From Anaerolineae bacterium (GTDB lineage: Bacteria > Chloroflexota > Anaerolineae > Anaerolineales > E44-bin32), in NCBI GenBank assembly GCA_011192015.1, contig DUET01000004.1, positions 1 through 45,588 of the forward strand: 45,588 nucleotides of DNA, given 5' to 3'. Within the stretch, counting starts at the first letter, position 1; each line of letters begins with the position of its first letter. Below the pieces are notes generated by a model. It saw nothing but the letters and a program-made list of their open reading frames with translations. It was not told the origin of the DNA and did no database searches. The position numbers and the translations under genes were made by a program. Below, piece by piece: positions 15,066 to 21,923 of the stretch.

Positions 15066-17718
15066 CGAACGAGCGCAGCAGGATCGTCGAGAAGCGCTGC
15101 TGTTGATCGTGGGATTTGCCATCCTCACGCTGACGGCGGTGGCCATGATTCTCGCCCCTGCAGCACGCCTGGAGAGTTGGGAAGGGCTGGGGGGTCGGTG
15201 GGGCCGGCTGATTATCCTACCCGTATGGGCAGGCTGCGCCTGGCTACTGCGCACTGCGCTGCGCCGTTGGGCACCGAGGCGAGATCCTCTGCTGCTGCCA
15301 ATCGCACTGCTGCTTACGGGTTGGGGCAACCTCACCATCTGGCGCCTCTCACCTGATTTTGGCATTCGTCAGACCGGCTGGTTCGTCTTTGCCTCACTGA
15401 TGCTCGGAACCGTGCTGCGAGCGCCTCGTAATCTGCGGTGGCTGAAGCGCTATCGCTACGTGTGGCTCACGGGAGGCTTGCTGCTTACGGCGGCCACCCT
15501 GATCTTCGGTACAAATCCCTCCGGCGGCCAACCCCGGTTGTGGCTTGGTTGCTGCGGCATCTACCTGCAGCCGTCGGAACCGCTGAGATTGTTGTTGATT
15601 GCTTTTGTGGCCTCATTCTTCGCCGATCGCCTGGACCTCGACTGGGCGAAGGGGCGTCCCCGTCTGTTACCGGCGATGGCTCCCCTGCTCGTGATCTGGG
15701 GCCTTTCCATGGCGCTGCTCCTGACGCAGCGGGATTTGGGGGCCGGAACCCTGCTTCTCATCCTCTTGGCGGTTCTGCTGTATCTGGCTACGGACCGTTG
15801 GCAGGTTCTTCTCGCCACAGGTGCGCTTGCCACCATCGGCGGTGTGCTGGTCTATCTGCTCTTTGATGTCGTACGCATTCGTGTGGAAGCCTTGATCAAT
15901 CCCTGGGCAGATCCCATCGGAGGTTCCTACCAGATCGTGCAGTCGCTCATCTCCCTGGCCTCGGGCGGTGTTTTCGGTCGCGGACCGGGGCTTGGTTCTC
16001 CGGGTTTCGTACCCGCCGTGCATACCGATTTCATCTTCGCGGCGGTCACGGAGGAGTGGGGATTGATCGGAGCTTTGGCGATGCTGGCGCTTTTCGCCGT
16101 GCTTGTAGCCCGCGGCCTGCGAGTGGCCCTTCAGAATCGAGATGTCTTCTCAGCCCTGCTGGCCGCTGGACTGGCGGCTTCCCTCGGACTGCAGTCCGTG
16201 TTGATCATCGGGGGCGTCGTGCGCATCCTGCCTCTGACGGGGATCACACTTCCCTTCGTTTCCTATGGAGGTTCTTCCCTGGCGACGAGTTTCATCGGCC
16301 TGGGATTCCTCCTGGCGCTCTCCGGTCGGAAGCAGAGGGCAGAGCTGCTGCAACGCCCATTGCGACATCTGCAAATCGGTTTCAGCCTGGCTTGGAGCGC
16401 GATTGCGCTGGCGCTGGGATGGTGGACCCTCTATCGCGCCCCCGTGTTGACGGCGCGCACGGACAACGCCCGGCGCGGTCTCGCCAGCCGCTATGTCCAA
16501 CGGGGGCAGATTTTGGATCGGGAGGACAACGTGCTCGCCGTTTCGATCGGGGAACGAGGCGATTTCGAGCGCATCTACTCCATGCCCTCCGCAGCGCATG
16601 TGGTGGGCTACGATTCGCTGACCTACGGGTTGGCGGGTGTCGAAAGCTCCATGGATGCCTGGCTGCGAGGAGAACAGGGGTATCCTCCGGAGATCGTTGG
16701 GTGGCAGGTTCTGCTGACGGCCAATCCCCCACCTGGGCTGGATGTTCGCCTGACACTGGACAGCGAGTTTCAGGATGCCGCCTCGGAGGCGTTAGGGGCA
16801 GGGCCGGGAGCTGTTGTCGTGATCGAACCCAGGAGCGGGGAGGTGCTCGCGCTGGCTTCCGCTCCAGGATATGATGCCAATCTGTTGGAAAGCGATTGGC
16901 AGGCGCTCATCGAGAATCCCGATGCTCCCCTGCTCAATCGAACGACGCAGGCTCGGTACCAGCCCGGTATGGCGCTGGGACCCTTCCTGCTTGCGTGGGC
17001 TCAATCGCAAGGCCTTACGAGTGTTGAGGCTCCTGTCGATGGGATGGCGAATGCGGTGACTATCGATGGGGGGGAGTTGGTCTGCGCCGGGGATCCTGAT
17101 CCGGGGGATCCAAGCCTGGGGCAAGCCATGCTGCATGGTTGTCCTTCACCCTTCGCTGCACTCGGAGACCAAATCGGTGGGGATGGTTTGATAGCCATGG
17201 TGGAAGCCTTTGGTCTTCAACGTTCCACGGCCATTCGTCTTGCATCCGCGCCGACTGAGGTTATACCGATCCCAGAATCGGGAGAGGCCACACGGTTTGC
17301 AGCCGTAGGGCAGGGAGATCTGGCAATATCGCCGCTCCAGATCGCCCAGGCTTTTGCAGCCTTCTGGAATGATGGAGCCACGCCCGCGCTGAAACTGGTG
17401 GATGCTGTGCAACTTCCCGATGGAACCTGGGAGCAGCTAGCTCCGCTGGGAGAATCGGCGGCATCCATTTCCACCGAAACAGCGCAATCCATGCGTGCGA
17501 TCTTGAGCGGTGATGGGAATCTTGGGGGTGTCCTGGCAACGGCCATAGCGGGTCCAGAAGGGGAAAATTTGGCCTGGTTTCTTGGATCCATCGAAATCCC
17601 CGAAGCGACGTTCGTGATCGTTGTGGTGCTGGAAAACTCCGATCCTCAGGAAGCGGTGGCGATTGCTTCGCGGATGGTAGAGATGCTCACGCCCGAACCA
17701 GCCGACTCCGGCGAATAA
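15043..17718 (+). CDS. FtsW/RodA-type glycosyltransferase fused to a degenerate PBP transpeptidase domain
   Basis: About 891 residues. Residues 20-480 form a polytopic SEDS protein: GIYLQPSEPLRLLL, TQRDLGAG (D231), SLISLASGGVFGRGPGLGSP, H327-T-D-F330 and VSYGGSS, all expected for a lipid II polymerase. A last helix (about 455-470) leads into an external PBP-like domain with RGQILDREDNVLA. The transpeptidase signatures are lost: the SxxK site reads PG-M643-A-L-G646, the SxN site reads G699-C-P701, and the KTG strand reads I835-A-G-P-E. The fold frame around them (RYQPG before, LAWFLGS after) remains. This looks like a polymerase with a built-in structural pseudo-PBP. The start is uncertain: TTG at 15043, after GAAAGG, is the best choice. 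Confidence 0.85.
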   Translation: MSDAIFPDERAQQDRREALLLIVGFAILTLTAVAMILAPAARLESWEGLGGRWGRLIILPVWAGCAWLLRTALRRWAPRRDPLLLPIALLLTGWGNLTIWRLSPDFGIRQTGWFVFASLMLGTVLRAPRNLRWLKRYRYVWLTGGLLLTAATLIFGTNPSGGQPRLWLGCCGIYLQPSEPLRLLLIAFVASFFADRLDLDWAKGRPRLLPAMAPLLVIWGLSMALLLTQRDLGAGTLLLILLAVLLYLATDRWQVLLATGALATIGGVLVYLLFDVVRIRVEALINPWADPIGGSYQIVQSLISLASGGVFGRGPGLGSPGFVPAVHTDFIFAAVTEEWGLIGALAMLALFAVLVARGLRVALQNRDVFSALLAAGLAASLGLQSVLIIGGVVRILPLTGITLPFVSYGGSSLATSFIGLGFLLALSGRKQRAELLQRPLRHLQIGFSLAWSAIALALGWWTLYRAPVLTARTDNARRGLASRYVQRGQILDREDNVLAVSIGERGDFERIYSMPSAAHVVGYDSLTYGLAGVESSMDAWLRGEQGYPPEIVGWQVLLTANPPPGLDVRLTLDSEFQDAASEALGAGPGAVVVIEPRSGEVLALASAPGYDANLLESDWQALIENPDAPLLNRTTQARYQPGMALGPFLLAWAQSQGLTSVEAPVDGMANAVTIDGGELVCAGDPDPGDPSLGQAMLHGCPSPFAALGDQIGGDGLIAMVEAFGLQRSTAIRLASAPTEVIPIPESGEATRFAAVGQGDLAISPLQIAQAFAAFWNDGATPALKLVDAVQLPDGTWEQLAPLGESAASISTETAQSMRAILSGDGNLGGVLATAIAGPEGENLAWFLGSIEIPEATFVIVVVLENSDPQEAVAIASRMVEMLTPEPADSGE

Positions 17719-17748
17719 AAGGCTGGATGGGATCGGCATGCGTTCCCC

Positions 17749-17777
17749 TTGACCATCATCCCGAACGAGGCTAGAAT
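17749..17777 (+). promoter_or_regulatory. Sigma-70 promoter upstream of rpsP
   Basis: TTGACC (17749-17754) and TAGAAT (17772-17777), 17 nt apart. The expected start near 17784 is about 350 nt before the rpsP ATG, so it drives either a separate RNA or a long leader. Confidence 0.7.
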
Positions 17778-17781
17778 TCAT

Positions 17782-17909
17782 CAGACCTATTGGGACCCGC
17801 TCGGCATCTTTTCACGCCGACCGGTGGAGCCGTTTGGGCAGCCCGGTCGGTGGCTTGTTTTCCCGAGGATGTTGGATCGAAAGCGAGGAATGGGGTGACG
17901 ATAGGTCTG
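17782..17909 (+). ncRNA. Possible structured RNA of about 128 nt (class unassigned)
   Basis: CAGACCTAT (17782-17790) is the exact complement of ATAGGTCTG (17901-17909) and would close a long structure starting at the promoter's expected start site. Inside, CTCGG pairs with CCGAG, and CGCCGACCGG pairs with CCGGTCGGTG (one G-U). These are separated by roughly 10-nt unpaired strands on each side, a 6S-like layout with a central bubble. No SRP, tmRNA or RNase P signature is present. It could also be an S16 autoregulatory leader. The structure was read by eye only. Confidence 0.4.
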
Positions 17910-18132
17910 CATATGCGCGGCGCAGAGCCTATCCGCGATGTCGAAGATGTGGGTGAAGTACGGACCACCTGATGGAGAATCCGGTCAGAGCCGCATCGAG
18001 CCCGCATCCAAGCGAGAACGAACACGCTGTAGCAGAGTATTTCCCTTTTTCACCGTGCCGTCCTTCCGGCACAACCCTCTCTAACTGCTGCAGAGAATTC
18101 ATGCGCGCCATACCTATGGAGAGAGGAAAAAC

Positions 18133-19281
18133 ATGGTTCGGATACGACTTCGTCGAGTAGGGGGAAGGAATCAACCAAGTTTCCGCATCGTTGCTGCGGA
18201 TCAAAGAAGCCCGCGTGATGGGCGCTATCTTGAGATTCTGGGGCATTACAATCCACGCACGGAACCCTCGACTGTGAAGGTCAACGATGAGCGGCTTTTC
18301 TACTGGCTCCAGCGTGGAGCACAGCCATCGGAATCGGTGGTTAAAGTACTCAAGCCACTGGGCACCTGGGAACGTTGGGAACGCTTCAAGAAAGGTGAAG
18401 CGATCGAGAAGCTGCTTGAGGAATCCGCAGCCGCATACAAGGACGTGGATCCACGCACGCGCCGGGATGATTTGGTTGCCGAGAGATACGAAAAAGCCAA
18501 GAAGGCGGCTCCCAAGGCTGCGGCCAAGGAACCCAAACCTGCTCCGGAGGTTAAGAAAGAACCATCTCCGGCAGCAGAAGAGACCGAAGCTGCCGTTGAG
18601 GCTGTCGAGCCTGAAGGTGCTGTTGAAGCCGCAGCAGCGGTAGCAACTGCCGCGGCTGTCAAGGAAGCAGCCGATAAGGCTGATGCGGAAGCCGAAGCCA
18701 AGGTTGCTGAAACCGAGGCCAAAACCAAGGAAGAAGCCGAAGCCAAAGTTGCTGCAGAAGCCGATGCCAAAGCTGCTGCAGAAGCCGAAGCCAAAGCCGC
18801 CGCTGAAGCTGAAGCCAAAGCTGCTGCAGAAGCCGAGGCAATAGCCAAGGAAGAAGCCGAAGCCAAGGCCAAGGAAGAAGCCGAAGCCAAGGCCGCTGCA
18901 GAGGCGGAGGCCAAAGCTGCTGAGGAAGCCGAAGCCAAAGCCGCTGCAGAAGCCGAAGCCAAAGCCGCTGCAGAAGCCGAAGCCAAAGCTGCGGCAGAAG
19001 CTGAAGCCAAACCTGCTCCCAAAGCCAAGAAGACCAAGAAGGAAGAGCCCAAGGCCAAGAAAGGCAAGAAGGAAGAGCCCAAGGCCGAGACGAAGGCCAA
19101 GAAGGAAGAACCCAAGGTCGAAACGAAGGCCAAGAAGGCCAAGAAGACAAAGAAGGAAGAGCCCAAGGCCGAGAAGAAGACCAAGAAAGCCAAGAAGGAA
19201 GAGCCCAAGGCTAAGAAGGGCACGTCTGCGAAAAAGGACGATGGCAAGAAGGCTAAGTCCAAGGCCAAGGAAAAGAAATAG
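18133..19281 (+). CDS. rpsP: Ribosomal protein S16 with a ~300-residue Ala/Glu/Lys-rich C-terminal extension
   Basis: 382 residues; S16 is normally about 80-165. Residues 1-85 are a normal S16 (MVRIRLRRVGGRNQPSFRIV, DGRYLEILGHYNP, LQRGAQPSESV). A linker rich in Lys/Pro/Glu follows. From about 185 to 295 come tandem octads of the type AEAEAKAA, likely one long charged helix. From about 296 the tail is Lys-rich with repeated KKEEPKA units, resembling histone-H1-like tails. GAGAGG (18121-18126) lies 6 nt before the ATG. The frame stays open through the repeats and codon use is consistent, so this is a real extension. The tail could bind RNA or be an assembly handle (inference). khpA and rimM follow. 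Confidence 0.92.
   Translation: MVRIRLRRVGGRNQPSFRIVAADQRSPRDGRYLEILGHYNPRTEPSTVKVNDERLFYWLQRGAQPSESVVKVLKPLGTWERWERFKKGEAIEKLLEESAAAYKDVDPRTRRDDLVAERYEKAKKAAPKAAAKEPKPAPEVKKEPSPAAEETEAAVEAVEPEGAVEAAAAVATAAAVKEAADKADAEAEAKVAETEAKTKEEAEAKVAAEADAKAAAEAEAKAAAEAEAKAAAEAEAIAKEEAEAKAKEEAEAKAAAEAEAKAAEEAEAKAAAEAEAKAAAEAEAKAAAEAEAKPAPKAKKTKKEEPKAKKGKKEEPKAETKAKKEEPKVETKAKKAKKTKKEEPKAEKKTKKAKKEEPKAKKGTSAKKDDGKKAKSKAKEKK
18685..19275 (+). repeat. Low-complexity repeat tract inside rpsP
   Basis: Near-tandem 24-bp units (GAAGCCGAAGCCAAAGCTGC type) run to about 19014. AAGAAGGAAGAGCCCAAGGCC-type units then run to the gene end. Unit lengths are multiples of three, so slippage would change length without breaking the frame. 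Confidence 0.85.
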
Positions 19282-19340
19282 GGCGATTATCCGGGCAACT
19301 TTAGGCTAACCTTTTTATTACACGGAAGGATCGCGTTGGA

Positions 19341-19568
19341 ATGAAGAACCTGATCGCGTTCATAGCAAAATCTCTGGTGGATGATCCGACTGAAGTGGTG
19401 GTGCGAGAGCGCGTGATCAACGGAACGGTCCGATTCGAACTGACCGTGGGTGAGGATGACATGGGTCGAGTGATCGGGCGCGGGGGAAGGGTGGCAAACG
19501 CTATGCGTGCTTTGTTGCGCGTGGCCGCAGCCCGACAAGGTACACGCGCAACGCTCGACATCATCTGA
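19341..19568 (+). CDS. khpA: KH-domain RNA-binding protein KhpA
   Basis: 75-residue single KH domain. The GxxG loop lies in DDMGRVIGRGGRVANAMR, followed by the expected helix and a final strand (ATLDII). KhpA works with KhpB in RNA chaperoning and control of cell division in Gram-positives (established). It lies between rpsP and rimM, the standard position. GGAAGGA (19324-19330) is the ribosome-binding site. Length matches the family (about 75-85). Confidence 0.93.
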   Translation: MKNLIAFIAKSLVDDPTEVVVRERVINGTVRFELTVGEDDMGRVIGRGGRVANAMRALLRVAAARQGTRATLDII

Positions 19569-19573
19569 TTGGG

Positions 19574-20134
19574 ATGACTGCGGAGGCTTCAGGTAAACCA
19601 TCGAACGCCCCCGAAGAGGCTGGTGAAGATCTGGTTTTGGGGCGCATCGTACGACCCCACGGAGTCCGAGGCATGCTCCTCGTGGATGGCTTTACGGATA
19701 TCATCCACGCCCTGAAGCCTGCAAGCGAGATTCTTATGGGGCCGAGCAGAGTGCCCGCTGTGGTGCGATCCTTTCGTGCCCATCGGGCACGATTTCTTCT
19801 CAGCATCGAAGGCTGCGATGACAGGGACACGGCGGAAACCTGGCGCGGCTATGAGATCTTCCTGCCTCTGGATGATGCGGAACCCCTCCCTGAAGGCGTC
19901 TACTATCATTGGCAGATCCTGGGACTCATGGTCGTCACGCAGGAAGGGGAGTTGCTGGGGACGGTGGATCAAATTCTGGAGACCGGCGCCAATGATGTCT
20001 ACGTCGTCCGCGCGGAAACCGGCGAAGAACTCCTGCTTCCGGCCATCGAATCCGTAATCCTGCGTACGGATTTGGAGAACCGGCAATTGATCGTGCGCTT
20101 GATCCCCGGGATGCGAGATTCCGATGCGGGATGA
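19574..20134 (+). CDS. rimM: Ribosome maturation factor RimM
   Basis: 186 residues. Assists maturation of the 30S head and binds S19. The N-terminal RimM barrel begins LVLGRIVRPHGVRGMLLVDGFTD. The C-terminal PRC-barrel contains EGVYYHWQILGLMVVTQEGE, GANDVYVVRAETGEELLLPA and LIPGM. An acidic 20-residue N-terminal extension precedes the barrel. The ATG is 5 nt after the khpA stop, so translation is probably coupled. The usual trmD and rplS do not follow; the operon ends here at a hairpin. Confidence 0.93.
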   Translation: MTAEASGKPSNAPEEAGEDLVLGRIVRPHGVRGMLLVDGFTDIIHALKPASEILMGPSRVPAVVRSFRAHRARFLLSIEGCDDRDTAETWRGYEIFLPLDDAEPLPEGVYYHWQILGLMVVTQEGELLGTVDQILETGANDVYVVRAETGEELLLPAIESVILRTDLENRQLIVRLIPGMRDSDAG

Positions 20135-20185
20135 CCGTAGGCGGTTTGCCCCTTACTTTCTCTGATCACCAATCTCAAACACAGC

Positions 20186-20216
20186 AACCAGGGCATGCTT
20201 GATAAATGCCCTGGTT
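20186..20216. terminator. Bidirectional terminator between rimM and the endonuclease gene
   Basis: AACCAGGGCAT (20186-20196) and ATGCCCTGGTT (20206-20216) form an 11-bp stem with a 9-nt loop, lying between convergent genes. The A/T-flanked stem suits both directions. Confidence 0.75.
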
Positions 20217-20238
20217 TGCATTCGAAATGCGATCAAGA

Positions 20239-21258
20239 TCATTCGGAGAGATCGGGCACCGAATCCAGGGGATGCGGCATGCCTGGATCCAATCCCAGGG
20301 TCTCGGCCATGATCTCTTCGCTGTGGTCGAGATTGAATTCAACCCAAAGGGGAAAGTGATCGGAAACCCGGAAGGACATCTGGTGCAGCGTGAGTTCGGG
20401 GTAGACCGCTCCGGAAAAATCGATCACGCCGCAACGGCCGGTTGGGATCAGATCGAAATCGTCCATGAACCACGCAATCTGATCGTAATACTTGGGTTCC
20501 TTCCCCAATGCGGTGCGCAGTTTTCTCAGGGGTGGGGGGACGGTCAATCCCGTGGCCGTGAAGGCGCGGAACAGGGGATCATCTCCCCGTTTATCGGTGT
20601 TGAAATCCCCCAGCACGATGATGCTTCCTTCCTCGAATTTCCCCTTCAGCGCACGCGCATGCATTTCCTCGGCCACGTGCTCCGCCAACGCACTGATCTC
20701 GCCAACGCGGTCATCTCTGCTCCTGCCGTAGTAGATGTGCGCCGTGACGAGAACCAGGCTCTCCCCGTAGGCTTGAAAGCCGACCGCATAGGGGCTGCGA
20801 GCGAATTGCTTGACCGGATCCCCACGCTCCGTCGGCGGAAGCACGATCTCTCCAGCCAGGCCGGAGGGGGTCACTCTTCGTGAATCGAAGAGGAAGGTCA
20901 GGCGCTCGTTGTTCCCCAAAGCCCCCAGGGTAACGTCGGTGAAGATCACGCCCCAGTCCGGTCCCAGCCACTCCTGGAGTTTTCGAACGCCCGTCATATC
21001 CCCCTTGACTTCCTGGATGGCCACGATGTCGAAGTGTTGGATGATCTCGGCGATGTAGGCCAGTCCTCGCAGATTGCGCTTTGGAGAGCCGGTGTTCTCA
21101 TCGTAGGAATCGTAGATCCGTCCGAGGCTGCGAATGTTCCAACTGGCGATGATCAGATTGCGTTCGGTCACTTTCGCAGGGATCATCGAAGATTCGATGC
21201 GCCGCCGTAGGCGGGCGATATCTTCCACCACATTGCGAGGATATCGATGGTAGTCCAT
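20239..21258 (-). CDS. Endonuclease/exonuclease/phosphatase-family protein
   Basis: 339 residues with a DNase I-like/EEP fold. Signature pieces: LIIASWNIRSLG (Asn), DIVAIQEVKGD (catalytic Glu), VTAHIYYG, IIVLGDFNTDKRGDD (Asp/Asn pair) and VSDHFPLWVEF (catalytic Asp-His). All catalytic positions are intact, so it is probably an active metal-dependent nuclease or phosphoesterase. There is no signal peptide, so it is likely cytosolic. I chose the ATG at 21258 (MDYHRYPRN) because AGGAGAGGGG precedes it and a promoter lies 36 nt upstream. The longer reading to 21393 would cover that promoter. Substrate unknown. Confidence 0.88.
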   Translation of the reverse strand: MDYHRYPRNVVEDIARLRRRIESSMIPAKVTERNLIIASWNIRSLGRIYDSYDENTGSPKRNLRGLAYIAEIIQHFDIVAIQEVKGDMTGVRKLQEWLGPDWGVIFTDVTLGALGNNERLTFLFDSRRVTPSGLAGEIVLPPTERGDPVKQFARSPYAVGFQAYGESLVLVTAHIYYGRSRDDRVGEISALAEHVAEEMHARALKGKFEEGSIIVLGDFNTDKRGDDPLFRAFTATGLTVPPPLRKLRTALGKEPKYYDQIAWFMDDFDLIPTGRCGVIDFSGAVYPELTLHQMSFRVSDHFPLWVEFNLDHSEEIMAETLGLDPGMPHPLDSVPDLSE

Positions 21259-21293
21259 GGGTAGTACACCCCTCTCCTGATCGTAGGACTTGC

Positions 21294-21322
21294 ATTGTAG
21301 CCGATCCGTAGGAGGGATCAAA
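21294..21322 (-). promoter_or_regulatory. Promoter of the endonuclease-family gene
   Basis: Minus strand TTTGAT (21317-21322) and TACAAT (21294-21299), 17 nt apart, 36 nt before the ATG. Confidence 0.65.
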
Positions 21323-21372
21323 GCCTCCGGGGGTGAACGCAGCTGCTGGTGCTGGTTCGGGGGCAGGATTTG

Positions 21373-21401
21373 TTGCCCGTGGTGTTTGACCATGGTAGAC
21401 T
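21373..21401 (+). promoter_or_regulatory. Promoter of the roadblock gene
   Basis: TTGCCC (21373-21378) and TAGACT (21396-21401), 17 nt apart, 36 nt before the ATG at 21437. Confidence 0.5.
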
Positions 21402-21436
21402 AGCTTCAGTCGTCAAGTTTTCTCTGCGAAGATGTC

Positions 21437-21811
21437 ATGACGCAATTGCGTGTGGATTTACTGGAAGCCCGGCTGAGGGAATTACTGTCGCGTACAGCGG
21501 ACGTAGAGGCTTCAGCGCTGGTGAGTATCGATGGGTTGATCATCGCCTCTGTCCTCCCTTCGGGCATCGAGGAAAGGCTGCTCTCCGCCATGTCAGCGGC
21601 ACTCAACAGCCTGGGTGAGCGAATTGCTGGGGAACTCGGACGAGGTGAGTTGAACCAAGTCTCCATTCGCGGCAAGGAAGGTTACGTGCTGCTGATGGCG
21701 GTGGGCAAGGATGCCTTGCTGACTGTGATGGCAAGGAAGCAGGCGAAATTGGGTTTATTGCTTCTGGAGATGAATCGAGCGATTGAGGATTTACGCATGC
21801 TGGTGGCCTGA
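21437..21811 (+). CDS. Roadblock/LC7 domain protein
   Basis: 124 residues forming a single roadblock/LC7 (MglB-like) domain: a first helix (DLLEARLRELLSRTADVEA), the strand pair ALVSIDGLIIASVLP, a central helix (LLSAMSAALNSLGERIAGEL), then VSIRGKEGYVLLMAVGKDAL-LTVM. Family members regulate small GTPases of the MglA type or act as dimeric scaffolds. No MglA-like GTPase is in the window, so the partner is elsewhere or absent. Its position just upstream of pyrG is probably not functional. The ribosome-binding site is weak. Confidence 0.85.
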   Translation: MTQLRVDLLEARLRELLSRTADVEASALVSIDGLIIASVLPSGIEERLLSAMSAALNSLGERIAGELGRGELNQVSIRGKEGYVLLMAVGKDALLTVMARKQAKLGLLLLEMNRAIEDLRMLVA

Positions 21812-21852
21812 TGCGGATGCGTTCAACGAAAGCAGCGAAATCAACCATCTTG

Positions 21853-21885
21853 GTGGGGAGGGTGCCTGAAACGAACCCTCCCCAC
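21853..21885 (+). terminator. Hairpin between roadblock gene and pyrG
   Basis: GTGGGGAGGGT (21853-21863) pairs with ACCCTCCCCAC (21875-21885), 11 bp with an 11-nt loop. It is followed by TGCTCTTGG, without a clear U-run. It may terminate the roadblock transcript or attenuate read-through into pyrG. Confidence 0.45.
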
Positions 21886-21923
21886 TGCTCTTGGTGCGGC
21901 CCCCGGCTACCATGGAGCTCCGT

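Larger units (their letters stand above)
17719..18132. other. 414-bp region with promoter and possible structured RNA before rpsP
   Basis: No protein gene is supported. A good promoter sits at 17749-17777, and long-range complementarity follows it (17782-17909). The part from 17910 to 18120 has only short hairpins, for example CGCGG/CCGCG at 17916-17937, and a CCCTTTTT tract near 18050. It may be one long 5' untranslated region of rpsP. Confidence 0.6.

Noticed and set aside
17749-18132. SRP RNA, tmRNA or RNase P RNA
   Set aside because: Diagnostic loops (GGAAGG/AGCA, tmRNA acceptor ends, RNase P GAGGAAAGTCC) are absent.
18300-19268. 322-codon open frame antisense to rpsP
   Set aside because: It is the reverse reading of the Ala/Glu/Lys repeats (Ser/Ala/Leu runs), with no start signal.
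18685-19275. CRISPR-like array
   Set aside because: The repeats are in-frame coding units without unique spacers and lie inside rpsP; no cas genes.
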